Origin: Ulva prolifera
Lineage: Eukaryota; Chlorophyta; Ulvophyceae; Ulvales; Ulvaceae
Reading direction: 5' to 3'
DNA length: 64,000 nt
NCBI GenBank assembly: GCA_023078555.1
Contig: CM041198.1
Location: 3,333,354-3,397,353 of the forward strand
Shown: positions 36,321-46,941 of the stretch, piece after piece
Position numbering within the stretch: the stretch's first letter is position 1
How the letters are laid out: the number at the start of each line of letters is the position of its first letter
Notes under the pieces: model-generated
Seen by the model: only the letters and a program-made list of their open reading frames with translations
Told to the model about the DNA's origin: nothing
Databases searched by the model: none
Translations under genes and position numbers: made by a program

Positions 36321-36660
36321 ATGAGGGACGCGGTATGCCTGGCTCTGAAAAAAATTAGACAGGAGGGGGGAGACATGGTGCGAAGTGATCAGTACGGAGT
36401 TGAAGTGACTAGAAGGGTCCTTGATTGCACAAGCCGCATTAGCATGCAACACGCGGTGTTGTACCGTATCTTCCTGTCCCGGGCACTCATGCAAGAGTGG
36501 CACCGGGGCGGGAGAGGTGGCGATATGCTGGGCCAGCTATCCGCGGAGGATGCCACCAACATTCTAGCCGACGCGAGATGGGACTGCCACCTCCAGTCTC
36601 CGCAGTCAAAGCCAAGCACCAGGTGGTGTGCTCGCCAGTCATGTGGCAGGGGTCATGTAT
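36321..36660 (+). CDS. Candidate exon, unknown product
   Basis: An open frame with protein-like composition and no low complexity (MRDAVCLALKKIRQEGGDMV, later LSAEDATNILADARWD). It may be one exon of a larger plus-strand gene. No family recognised, no flanking exon assigned. Confidence 0.3.
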
Positions 36661-36740
36661 GTGCCATTGCTACGAAACACCATAGCAATGCAGAGACAAT
36701 GGGGTGGTGGCCACTGGGTCCCTCTGGCGATGGGGCTATA

Positions 36741-36782
36741 GACATGTCAGCCTCTACAATATATTGCAGAGGCTGACATGTC
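36741..36782. repeat. 42-nt near-perfect hairpin
   Basis: Perfect 15-bp arms (GACATGTCAGCCTCT at 36741-36755; complement at 36768-36782) surround a 12-nt centre that is itself almost self-complementary (CAATATATTG). Confidence 0.85.
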
Positions 36783-37530
36783 AGCCCTCGACCTATTGTG
36801 GTTGGCTGCCTACCGATACAACGGGAGTCGTACACTGAGTGTTGAATTTGCGAATTAGCGATATGATTACTGTGTCATAATAACAGATCTTGTACTCTGT
36901 CACAGTTGGACCGTTTGTAAAAACAACAAGACAGAAACGATCCTCTTCAGCTATCATGTGAACGTCAAAGGGTGGCTGGTTCGTAGTCTACCTAGTACAT
37001 CTGTAGAGGTCTAATAAAAGATCAACATTTGATACCCAGGCTCACGCCTGCGATCTGTGACAAACTGCTGTACTGCATGCCAACAGGTCGCCTCCGTTAT
37101 TACCCCAATGACCATCATCACAAGCTGGGAAACTGGCTACAACAGCACACCATGACTGCATCCATACGCCCAACAAAACAAGGCACAACCGCACACCGGA
37201 GATACGAGATTGCCTTCACACACAAGGCCCCCCTCCCCGCCCCCCGTCCAGTCACGGAACCCTGCCGCATGGCTCCACACCCCCTGAAATGCGTCATCGG
37301 CAGCCAGGCACTCCCTCACAGTACTCCCCTAGGTAGTCTGGCGTCTTTGCAATCGGAAAAGCGTCATGCCATTGCAAATGCAGATAGAGAACAAGGCGGC
37401 GGCAGGGCGGAGCAGCGGGACAGGTGATGGATTGGGGACGCATGGGCAACAGTGGGGGGCTAGAGTAAACAACTGTCACATACAGGAAAAGGTAGAGAAA
37501 AATGACGAAGCATACTCTTTGGAACAGCAC
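36783..37530. other. No recognised gene
   Basis: I see no domain, repeat or convincing exon. 37294-37470 lies in the tail of the minus-strand frame described next and looks intronic. Confidence 0.35.
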
Positions 37531-38178
37531 GAGGATCTCATTCACAGTGGCATCGTCCGGCTGAAGCCCATACAGCTGAACGACCGATCGCAGGCAGGTA
37601 GTCAGCGCAGGCGGATCCGAGCGCAGCCTGGGATTGCACAACATCATGAACTCGCAGGCTACCACGGTGAGTTGCAGTTGAGCAGGGCGCCCTATCCCAG
37701 GTGCCTGCGAGATGTTTAAGTAGGTGTCCACCCGCAAGTGGGTTGGTCCACACTGGTCCACTGACTGGTCCACAGTCAGCTGCAGGCTGCCCTCATCATC
37801 CTGTAGGAGGATGCCCCGGGAAGGCGGGGGCCCAGATGTGACTTCCTCACCCGGCTGATCATCGTGCGACTCACCTTCAAGCCCCAGACTGGAAAGACCG
37901 TCCGACGCATCATCTGTAAGATGAACAGCGAAGGCGAGGGCTGGTGCATAGTCGGTGATGGCACCATCTGTATCAACACCATCGATATCACCATGGCCAC
38001 CGACAGCTTCCCTTGACCCAAACGCAGGGGGTCCAGGTGTCACCCCGGCCGCTTGCACGGGGACAGGGACGCCACCCAGGCCCCCCTGAGGGGAAGCTGT
38101 TTTGGCTGGACCCGGCCCTGCCGATGCAACTTGGCTCGGGGCCCCACCCAGCGGTGCAGCAGTAGGCACGGCACTCAC
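37470..38178 (-). CDS. Candidate exon(s), unknown product
   Basis: Minus-strand open frame. The first part is Pro/Gly/Ala/Asp-rich (likely disordered). The second part is ordered-looking (THLRVDTYLNISQAPGIG, then LVVQLYGLQPDDATVNEILV-like helices). After QRV at about 37510 the frame becomes hydrophobic and irregular, suggesting a donor near there (a GT occurs in GTTTGCTTT-like context). Family unknown. Confidence 0.3.
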
Positions 38179-38384
38179 CTCGCTCGGGCGGACCGGGTGC
38201 CTGAGGCCCCCTCCCAGGTCGTCTGGGGCACATGCCCCATCTGACGGAAGTGTTGCAGGTTAAGCAGACGGCGCGGCAAGGCCCGGCGCCTTGACTGGAG
38301 CCAGCGACCTGGGCGGCCCGCCGGCCGCTGCCGCTGTGGACTGCAAACATCTAGATACTGCTGGATCAGGCCCAGACCATCCTC

Positions 38385-38386
<2 letters not shown>

Positions 38387-38420
<34 letters not shown>
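38387..38420. repeat. Poly-C tract (34 nt)
   Basis: Uninterrupted C run. Confidence 0.95.
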
Positions 38421-38422
<2 letters not shown>

Positions 38423-38521
38423 CCACTGCTGAGCTGGTCCTCCCTGCCTGGACATGGCTGCGTCAACGCTGCCGAGCGGCTTAGGAGCCGCTGACCCCCC
38501 GGTTGGACGGCCCGTGGTGCG

Positions 38522-38540
38522 CCCCCCCCCCCCCCCCCCC
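38522..38540. repeat. Poly-C tract (19 nt)
   Basis: Second C run 100 bp after the previous one. The two may belong to one gene region. Confidence 0.95.
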
Positions 38541-38678
38541 TCCGCGCCGTCACTTGGCGGTATGCCAGGGGGGTGTCGGCTGCCCTGCGGGAGAGCGGCG
38601 AGGATGCCCGCGGGTATGTGGACGAGCTCGGCACTGCATAGGTACCAGATATGCCCCCAAATAAAGGTACACTGAAGT

Positions 38679-39440
38679 GGCCGCAGGGTTTACATGACAA
38701 GTCGGGACACATCGGGACCCGGGATCGACGTCGACAACGTGGAGTCTCTGATGAGATGTATCACTTTTTTCTTCCGAAAGGGGAAGATTGCCGGAGGCGT
38801 CGAGCCACCGGTGATGGTGTACCCCATCAATCGCCGGAAGAATCGTACTTCCGCTGCTGGGGCATCGGCACACACTGCGGCGTCCACCGTAACAGCAGCG
38901 ACTGGTGAGGTGTGGGACGTGTTACGGCCAGGAGTGCTGATATGGACTCCCAAGTTGGCCGCGAACTTGGGCAAGATGAGGGACGCAGACAAGAGGTCCC
39001 CGCTCATGAAGGCTCTGCTTGAGGACGACGGCGACCCCAAACTTCAGATGTACGACAGGAGTATACTGATGCATCAGCACATTGATGCGATCAGCGTCGC
39101 AACAGCTGGGGTGCATGTGCGCACGCTTACTACCAACAGGTCTTTGTGTCGCCACACTTAGTGGCGGGCGCGTTAGCCGACCAACATCGTATTGGCTTTG
39201 GTAGATTGGAATGCAGTCGTGTTGTGATGTCTGGTGATGGCTGTGCCTGTTTGGTGATCGAACGAGTTGGTGTTTACGTGCTGGATTCGAACGCCAACGG
39301 GCCGTGCGCCACGACAGGCATCGTACACCACCGTACATCGATTATGAACAGCTGGTGGCCTGCAGAATTGATTGACCTATGCAGCCGGGCAAGGAGGGAT
39401 CGGCGTACAAGGCTGCGAGGAAGTTAGCAAGCGCGGCCAG
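38679..39440 (+). CDS. Unrecognised multi-exon gene (plus strand)
   Basis: The first exon follows an acceptor-like CCGCAG at about 38686 and reads MTSRDTSGPGIDVDNVESL..., then VWDVLRPGVLIWTPKLAANL and MYDRSILMHQHIDAISVATA. A second block starts after ACCAACAG (about 39139) and reads VFVSPHLVAGALADQHRIGF, then VGVYVLDSNANGP. A third, after CTATGCAG (about 39389), reads PGKEGSAYKAARKLASAAS and stops. The blocks can be joined in phase 0, but the first intron would be unusually short (about 29-44 nt). The composition is protein-like. I recognise no family. Confidence 0.4.
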
Positions 39441-39886
39441 TGTCAAATGATGAAGGGGGTGAAGTACAGGTACGTTCCCACATGGACACGCGACGTAACG
39501 ACAATGACAGATAGCTCGACTTCCGCCACAGCCAGTGGTACACTTGTTCTTGTGGGAGCACACACGCCTAGGATTGACCATGCATGCTCGTGCAACGGGT
39601 TCGCAAAGCGTGCATTTGATTACAAAAAAATTTTGAGGCGGAGCGAGGAAGCAAGTAAAGACCCACGACTCGTCACAGCAGTCAGGGACACAGAGGAAGA
39701 ACAGGTGCGTGCATTTATCGCTTGTTTGAGGGCAAGGCATCGCCTTGCCGCGAGGTCCAATGTGGTGCCGTGAACGCCAAAGGGGATGTGCATCCATGTA
39801 TAGGCTTGTGTAGTACAACCGCATTAGCGCGCGTACGGGTATTGGCAGTAGCGTGCAATGTGGTGGAAATACGCACGGTACGGCAG
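39441..39886 (+). other. Possible further exon, otherwise unassigned
   Basis: An open stretch with ordered-looking sequence (AFDYKKILRRSEEASKDPRL) at about 39610-39770 could belong to the preceding or following gene. Its place is not resolved. Confidence 0.3.
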
Positions 39887-40010
39887 CCAGAATGGTTGGT
39901 GGGGCACCGACCATCTTGACTTCCAGAATGGTCGGTGGCCCACCGACCATTCTGGGGCACCTGCCTCGCGACATGCATGACTGCCAGAATGGTCGGTGGC
40001 CCACCGACCA
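39887..40010. repeat. Cluster of three related palindromes
   Basis: 39923-39955 is a perfect 33-nt palindrome (16-bp arms, 1-nt centre, beginning CCAGAATGGTCGGTGG). Imperfect or truncated versions lie at 39887-39919 and 39983-40010. The spacing is irregular (about 36 and 60 bp). Confidence 0.9.
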
Positions 40011-40139
40011 ATACCGTGCGCCTCGCCTAACAGTCGCCTGCGGACCCTTATGATTACGTTATGCTACTGCACCAACAACAACAGCATACCAATGCGCTTG
40101 TACAAGCGCAAGCCACAGACGCATCACCTCTCATTGCAG

Positions 40140-40621
40140 TTGACCAAAATTGGAACGAGGACTGGCTCAACCGACAGCACGATGAAGCCGGCCGCGCACT
40201 GGGCAAGCGAAGGCGGACTATACGTGGCTGACAACGAGCACTTCCGGAAATACATCCTCGGCAAGATTGCAGCGGAGGGGACGGCGGAATGCCCGTTGCG
40301 TCCGAGCCGCAAGAGGAGCCGGAAGGATGACAGGGTACGTGTTGGTGACACTGTTATCCACGAATCAGGGACATCAGTGCGATGTGAGTGCCGGAAGTCG
40401 CCGCGACCCAGACAAGCAACATTGAAAGAGACGCACACAAGAGAGGCAGCGACAGGACTATCGCCGACCTGCCACCGTCACCACCGATCCTGGCCCAAAG
40501 ACAGAAGGAGCCATTGACACTTCGCGGCAGCGACGGCCAAGAATCAGAGGATATACTCCAAACCATGGCAGCCGTGCAGGATGACGAGATTGACGAAGTG
40601 CCCCCGACCAAGACTCCTTGA
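40140..40621 (+). CDS. Unrecognised gene, inverted paralogue of 34767-35837
   Basis: The first exon starts after TCATTGCAG at 40140 and reads MKPAAHWASEGGLYVADNE, then FRKYILGKIAAEG. The second block (about 40409-40621) reads KRGSDRTIADLPPSPPIL, then MAAVQDDEIDEV, and stops at 40621. Both blocks match the minus-strand gene 4.5 kb away, including the position of the intron between them. The coiled-coil exons of that paralogue have no counterpart here, so this copy ends earlier. A donor GATGTGAGTG near 40385 is plausible but its phase is uncertain. Function unknown. Confidence 0.5.
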
Positions 40622-40811
40622 ATCGATCCATCAGTCATAAACGAGTGAACGGAAGAAGACAAAAACCAAAAACGAAACTGGCTGGTCGTGTCGATTGGTT
40701 GCTGGTGCCTGGTTGCTGGTCGTGTCGGTTGACCTCGTCCACGGCATGGCAGTCGAGTCCCCGGAGGCTCGGCGCTTGGCATTAGATAATACTTGTTAGG
40801 CCATATCTGCA
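40622..40811. other. Short gap before LINE-1
   Basis: Contains two imperfect GGTTGCTGGT...TCGTGTCG repeats (about 40683-40735). No gene. Confidence 0.4.
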
Positions 40812-42592
40812 ATGCTAGCAGTTCCGCAGGCTCCTGTGGAGCCGAACCCGGATGTCCCCGCTCTGTGCCTGACACGGGAGGCGCTGGTGGCGGCGGTGGC
40901 CGCCGTGAGCGCACACCATCGAGGGTCATCTGCCGGCCCGTCCGGCTGGACGTTCGAGATGACCTGCGCAGCATGCCAATCCCCGGACGCAGCCACCGAC
41001 GCTCTGCTGGCAGTCGTCAACCAGATGCTGTCCGGCATGCTGCCACGGGAGATGTTCCTGCTGGACGGGCTTCTCATTGGCCTGGAGAAGCCGGACGGTG
41101 GCACGCGGCCGATCGCGGTGGGGAAGACCTGGTACCGATTCGCGGCAGTGTGCGCCCTGCGCGAGTACGGCCGCGGCATCGGAGAGAGCCTGGCGCCGCT
41201 GCAGGTCGGCGTTGGCACGCGGAGCAGGACCGAGACAGTCGTGCACGGCCTGTCTTCTGCTCTGGCCGAGGGCGCTTCGGTGTTCTCGGTCGACATGAAG
41301 AACGCCTTCAACTGCATCGACCGCGCGGCCATGTTCGCTACCGTGAAGGAGCGCGCCCCGGCGCTGTTGCTCTTCACGCAATGGGCGTACGGCGCCGGGA
41401 CCCCGCTGCACATCGCGGGCGCTCCGGAGGACATTGAGCCGGTCCTCTGCCAACGTGGCGTCTGCCAAGGTGACCCCCTAGGCCCCCTCTTGTTTGCGTT
41501 GACCCTGCAGCCTGTCCTGGAGCGCGTCGACGCGTCAGGCGCCGGCGCCCCTGTGGTGGCGTGCCTGGACGACATCTGCATTGCGGGCGACCTCGCGGCT
41601 GGAGCTGCCGTGTTCCGGCGGCTGTGCGTGGAAGCTGACGGCGTGCGCAGCATTGGGCTGGAGGTGAACCCGGCCAAATGCGGCGCCCACAGCGCCGACG
41701 CCGAGGCGGCGGCCGCCGTGGCCGCAGAGCTCGGCATTCGGGATCTGCACGCGGGCTTCAAGGCAGTCGGCACACCGCTGGGCACCCCGGAGTACGTCGC
41801 CGAGGCGCTGGACGCGCGGGCACGCGAGGTTGAGGGCCTCGTCGAGACCCTCGTGCGCATCCCGCTCTCAGTGCAGGCACAGTTCCTCCTGCTGCGTGTG
41901 TCCCTAAGTGTGCGCATGACGCACCTGATGCGGACGGTGCCGTATGCCGTGCTCGAGCTGCACATGCGCAGGGCGGAGGCCGCTGTGTGGCGCGGTGCCG
42001 CTGCAATCCTGTGCGTGCCGCCTGAGGTTGCAGAGGCTGCTGCCGCGTCTGACAACTCCGCCACTGACGTTGAGACGCGGCGGCTGTCTTGTCGGCTGAT
42101 GTCCCCTGTCAGGCATGGCGGGCTCGGACTGTCGATGCTGGTGGACAGTGTCGCTGACGCGGCTTTCCTGTCGGGGGCCAGCATGGCCGAGCGCAACCTC
42201 GCCGGCTGCCCGGACCCGCTCCGCACCCTCCGCGGCCGCAGGCGGGGCAGTCTGCTGCAGCGCTGGCAGGGCTTGTTCGACGAGCTGCATGAGCTGCTCG
42301 GGTGGGAGTCCGACGCTCGCGACCTACCGGACGATTTCGCCGCGGGCAAGCTGCTGGCGGCCCAGCGCGAGGTGGGGCGCGCGGTCGCAGACCATGCGGC
42401 CTCACTCCAGCTACAGGGCATCGACCTCGACACGCCGGCCGGCAGGCGGGAAGCGGCGTGGCTCAGGAGCGCGTCGGGGGGGCCTGCAGGCGCCTTCCTC
42501 TCCGCTCTGCCGGGCGGCGATCCCACCCTGGGCGACGACATGTTTGTCCTGGCGGTGTGGCACCGCCTACGATTCCGCATCCCGACGGACGT

Positions 42593-42625
<33 letters not shown>

Positions 42626-43143
42626 GCAAATGCAGTGCAGGTGTTGCCGCCGAACCAGACCATGCCATGGTCTGCAAGAAGGTGGCAAAGGAGACCCAGA
42701 TGCGCCATGATAAGCTGGCTCGTGCCTTGCGCCGGGTTGCCTCTTACGCCGGACTGCAATCTGCCCTGGAGCCGCTCTACCGTGCCCTCGCCAGGGGCGC
42801 GGGTGTTGAGCTGAATCGCCGCGGGGACATCGTCGTGGTCATGCCACGCTTGGAGATGGCGGCTGTGGACGTCGTGGTTACACATGCGCTGGCGGCCTCG
42901 TACATGGCCGCTGCGGCGCGGGAGACGGGTGCGACGGCGGAGCGGGCAGTGGACAAGAAGCGGGACCGCTTCCGGCGGGACGTGCCTGACCATGCCGCAT
43001 TCCGGTTTGTTCCGTTTGCAGTCGAATCGTGTGGCTTCATCGGAAAGGCTGCCGTGAGGATCGTCGGGCAGTTGAGGGATGTGGCCGCTGCAATTGGGCG
43101 CATCTCCAAAGGCGCGTTTGTCCAGTAGGCGCTGCGAGTGTGT
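40812..43143 (+). pseudogene. LINE-1: reverse transcriptase plus restriction-like endonuclease
   Basis: A non-LTR retrotransposon ORF. RT motifs are GPSGWTFE (about residue 41), VDMKNAFN (about 159), GVCQGDPLGPLLF (about 216) and CLDDICIAGD (about 251), followed by thumb and linker. At 42593-42620 a C-tract, read as polyproline, shifts the frame. In the new frame come a C-terminal zinc-binding motif (CKCSAG...HAMVC, then RHDKL) and an endonuclease-like domain (DIVVVMPRLEMAAVDVVVTH, KKRDRF, FRFVPFAVESCGF). This RT plus Zn plus RLE order fits early-branching LINEs (R2/NeSL/CRE-like). A TAG at 43126-43128 replaces the Trp codon of the 45.6-kb copy, and homology stops near 43143, so the 3' end is lost. 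The 5' end is probably truncated too. Confidence 0.85.
42593..42620. repeat. Poly-C tract (28 nt) inside LINE-1 ORF
   Basis: Separates the RT frame from the zinc/endonuclease frame. Confidence 0.95.
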
Positions 43144-43932
43144 TCGAATGCAAGCGCGATGTTGAGACCTATTGGTCTGGTCTTGGGAAACAGACCTCGA
43201 TAACAGAAAGAAGAAGCAGTGATGGGTCAAGATTGCCGCAGCACGAGGGCTGTATAGGCACAAACAGAGCAGGGGTACACTCACACGCAGGGATGCGACG
43301 TGCCAGTGCAGAAATGGATGGCGCCCCAACCAGACTACTGTAAAGCGTGTCTGGTCCCAGCAAGCGCTCGGTATAAATACCGGGGTGTGTGCGCCCAGGT
43401 CAATCCACCTGTCAAAGCTGGCCTCGCCGAATCGTGCCGCATAACTGCCACACTGATCCCAGATCCCGCAAAAGCGCGGGAGATCTTAAATTGTGGCTCA
43501 CATAGCCTGAGATGAGTGTAAGCAAGGCTGCGCATGTAATTCGTGGGCAGCTCTGGGTGGCAATACAGATATTATCGTGCATGCCAACCCTGGAGCCCGC
43601 CGGGCGGACCCTGTGTAACGGCGGTAATGCACACAGTAAGACGTAATATGTGCAGTAACGATTCGGCTAGCCGCATAAAGCCATAATAAGCCTATGACGG
43701 GATACATTGTGCCGGGAGAAGGCTGTACACAGTGCTGATGCCATGTGCACGTAAGGCTGGTGGACGTGTGCAGTCACACGTGGCGAGTGCAGGCACGTAA
43801 GCCCACTGAGCGTACGTGTGATCACACTGTGTACAACTCGATCGGTAATTCAAAAGCTATGCGTGTGCGACCGTCCACATGGCTGGACAAGTCGCTACGC
43901 ATATAAGAAGAAGTGTTAATTGTGCCAGCATG
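43144..43932. other. No recognised gene
   Basis: About 0.8 kb between the truncated LINE-1 and repeat R. No domain, splice pattern or repeat is recognised. A short GGGAGATCTT/AAAGCGCGGGAGAT palindrome-like motif near 43465-43485 is not convincing. Confidence 0.4.
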
Positions 43933-44973
43933 CGCTAGCGAGTGGAAGCGTCATACCGTAACTTTAGTTGGGCGAAATGTTAAGTATGTGTGCGGAGTAC
44001 TTAGCACATGACGCCTGAGATCTGGGATCACACCTGCATGGTCAGTATTTGAGTCAGATACTTGAACCATGACCTTGTTCGACCTATACAGAGAGCTGGA
44101 ATGTGTCTTCTCATTCGCGAGCTCGTGACTGCCACGTGTCACCCCTAGGGCTGCTGATTACATTCTCCATGTCTCATATTAACACTTAACTACAAAGTAT
44201 AATTACACTGTCAATGATCTGTAAACAAAATTATCGGAATTAACATCATTTACATTAAATTAATCTGCTTTTTCGGTGTCAAATTAACACTTAATTAAGC
44301 AGTTAATTATTTCCTGTAATTGCCTTTTAGGCCTTTCAGCTAGTCAACATTCACGCGTTTAATCGACACAGACACATGCCATTGCTACATACCGCGGTCG
44401 CATATATGGTACAGTATACAATATCATTGTATACTGCCTCTATCAACTACCAGCGGGGGTGCTATGCAGCAAGCCGAGTGCTGCAGCTGTGCTCGCCAGG
44501 CGTGTATTAGGCTGTGTGACAATGGCATGTATAGATGCAACAGTTTTAGCTCTAGTGTAAGTCTAGTGTAAGCTCTAGTGCAGACGTCTTCGCTGCCGGG
44601 CACTGTTCTCGGCACAGATGCTGTGATCCGTAGAACATCGTGATAGGCACAATGTTGCAGTCCAGTGGTATACTATCCCCAGAAATTACAAGATTTTTCA
44701 GGTCATAGTCCTGCGTATGCAGGTGGACCATTTACATTAATGCATTCATTGATTATCTTGATTATGATGTACACTGTAATCGCCAGACAAAATTGATAAT
44801 AACTTGTCTTGAGTTAATCACATGTTTTCAAATTAACATTTAATTACAACAGCAGAGCTCTCTGTAATTTGTGCTTTAATCCGTGTTTAATTGTAATTCA
44901 GCAGCCCTAGTCACCCCGTGCGTGCATCCGCATGTGCACATGCCTTGTGCGCTACGCGGCACTTTCACAACAG
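43933..44973. repeat. Dispersed repeat R, copy 2, split by a MITE
   Basis: 43933-44145 and 44918-44973 together match 34012-34278. The break falls at GTCACCCC, duplicated by the inserted element. Confidence 0.85.
44146..44909. mobile_element. hAT-like non-autonomous transposon (764 bp)
   Basis: Terminal inverted repeats begin TAGGGCTGCTGA (left at 44146, right complement ending at 44909), and a perfect 8-bp duplication GTCACCCC lies at 44138-44145 and 44910-44917. The empty site is copy 1 of repeat R near 34213. 8-bp TSDs with (C/T)AGGG-type termini are characteristic of hAT elements. The interior is AT-rich compared with its surroundings and has no transposase frame, so it would need a transposase supplied elsewhere. 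Confidence 0.9.
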
Positions 44974-45210
44974 GGTGTTGTCGGTGTCATTACAGCGTGG
45001 CAATCCGGATATGAATCGGAAGTTTGGGCTTGTCATCTCTCGGGAGCAGGGTTGCGGTATGATGCGGGCCAGGTGGACGCGATCCTGCCGGACTGAGTTG
45101 TGAGTGCGGTTGTAGTGTTCGTGTGTGTGTGTGTGTGAATGTATGTTGATGTTGGTTCGGATGAGATTCGGTTTCAGTGTTTGTTTTCTCCCATTGTACC
45201 AGTGCGGCCG
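44974..45210 (+). repeat. LINE-1 3' fragment, short
   Basis: Starts at GTGTTGTCGGTGTCATTAC and covers the last ~45 codons' worth of the LINE-1 ORF plus the 3' UTR (GTTGTGAGTGCGGTTGTAGT, a short TG run, TTTGTTTTCTCCCATTGTA). It is a typical 5'-truncated insertion. Confidence 0.8.
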
Positions 45211-45329
45211 GCGTACGTGACCCGATCTTAGTTGTTGTGTTTGCCACCATTGCGGCGGGGGCTCGCGAGATTGGTTGGTAGACATGACGAATGCGTCGCA
45301 AGCATGCAGTACTTCCTTATTGTTCGCCG
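45211..45329. other. Spacer between two LINE-1 tails
   Basis: About 120 bp, no feature recognised. Confidence 0.4.
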
Positions 45330-45870
45330 CGGGGACGTCGTCGTGGTCATGCCGCGCCTGGAGATGGCGGCCGTGGACGTCGTGGTCACGCATGCGCCGG
45401 CGGCCTCATACGTGGCCGCTGCGGCGCGGGAGACGGGTGCGACGGCGGAGCGGGCGGAGGACAGGAAGCGGAACCGCTTCCGGCGGGACGTGCCTGACCA
45501 TGCCGCGTTCCGGTTTGTTCCGTTTGCGGTCGAATCGTGTGGCTTCATGGGCAAGGCTGCCGTGAGGTTCGTCGGTCAGTTGGGGGATGTGGCCGCTGCC
45601 AGTGGGCGCATCTCCAAAGGCGCGTTTGTCCAGTGGGCGCTGCGGGTGTTGTCGGTGTCATTGCAGCGCGGCAATGCGGATATGTATCGGAAGTCTGGGC
45701 TTGTCATCTCTCGGGAGCAAGGGTTGCGGTATGATGCGGGTCTGGAGGACGCGATCCTGCCGGACTGAGTTGTGAGTGCGGTTGTAGTGTTCGTGTGTGT
45801 GTGAGTGTATGTTGCAGTTGATTCGGATGAGATTCGGTTTCAGTGTTTGTTTTCTCCTTATTGTAAAAAG
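45330..45870 (+). pseudogene. LINE-1 5'-truncated copy: endonuclease domain and 3' UTR
   Basis: The open frame from RRGDVVVVMPRLEMA to the natural stop at 45768 holds the whole endonuclease-like domain (VDVVVTHAPAAS, DRKRNRF, FRFVPFAVESCGF, WALRVLSVSLQRGN). It supplies the C-terminus missing from the 40.8-kb copy. The 3' UTR ends TTATTGTAAAAAG. It lacks RT and is a dead-on-arrival copy. Confidence 0.85.
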
Positions 45871-46564
45871 AGTTGACGCTGTCAACCGCTCAGAGAGGAT
45901 CGCACCCGCTAGCCACCCCGGTGAACACTGGCATCATTGGCACCAGCCGAGAAGGGGGACATGGAGCCGCAGTTGCGGGTACATCAAGAAGCGGGGCTTC
46001 TTCGTCACTGGAGGTGTCGGGGTCTTGAAAGTATGAAGGGGCAGCGGCTTCAATGCCATGGGCGCTGGACGAGACGGCCTAGGCCTGGACAGGCCAGCAA
46101 ACTGCAGTGAGAACAGAAGAGGCGTGGGCATCAGATTTCCAAGCATTCCGACAGCGAACAGGAGCTCGTGTTGCTGCGTCGTTGCAGTAAACGGAGTGAG
46201 TCAGGTGGCGAGCTGGATCACAGCTGCAGTGTCACAATATGTTCGACTCGAATGATAAAGGCACCATGACCAGGCTGGCACCAACTCCAGCAAAAGAACA
46301 CCGCAAGAAGTGCTAGCATCAAGGCTGTATGCTTCTTGTCTTCTTTTCATCATCACAAGCAAACCTGATCGGGCGCAAAGCGTTTAAGGCTGTGTGTCAT
46401 GCTACAGCGAGATGATCTGATACAGTTGCCTGCAATTGCCCCAAACAAGTCAAAATTTTCGGGTAAACTGAGTCTGAGGAGATTTGTACGCTGCAGATTA
46501 GTGCTGCATATGCTCCTCCACCGCTCACTAGGCTGCGCGATGTCACTAAGCGTGATCGCTGTCC
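45871..46564. other. No recognised gene
   Basis: Spacer between the LINE-1 tail and the 3' flank of kinase D. Minus-strand frames of up to 94 codons have no recognisable motif. Confidence 0.4.
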
Positions 46565-46941
46565 TTGAGCAGCGCAACCGCGCCACCCAATCGACACGAC
46601 CGCTGTGCTGTAGTTCACCGCCATCTAAAATATACACACTACGCTAGACAACGATGCGAAAGTCTAGTATGCAGGGTCCTTGGCCAGGACACAACACTAC
46701 TCGCTCAGGCTGGCAGTGCTTGCCCTGTGCCTTCCGCAAACACATGATAGTGCTTTGATGATTTGCAGTAGCTCACCTGCCCTCGGCATTATACTTTGCA
46801 CACATGAATCGTGCACCCAGGCCTATCCCCGACCACAGATGTGTCAATGTAAAGGTGGTCCACACTAGCACACGCAACACATGCAAGCACATGGACGTAC
46901 ACGCCAGCAAATTAGCAAAAAATATGATGAAGTTGCAACAG
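46565..46941 (-). other. 3' flank of kinase copy D
   Basis: Reverse complement of the flank of copy B (12909-13320). It has the empty site for the LINE-2/gypsy insertion found beside A, C and E. Confidence 0.6.

Noticed and set aside
39146..39427. Ulp1-type protease suggested by VGVYVLDSNANGP
   Set aside because: The expected His-Trp and catalytic Cys contexts are not visible. One DS-like motif is not enough.
40796..42688. 630-codon open frame on the minus strand opposite LINE-1
   Set aside because: Arg/Ser/Ala-rich antisense shadow of a GC-rich RT gene. The plus strand carries ordered RT motifs.
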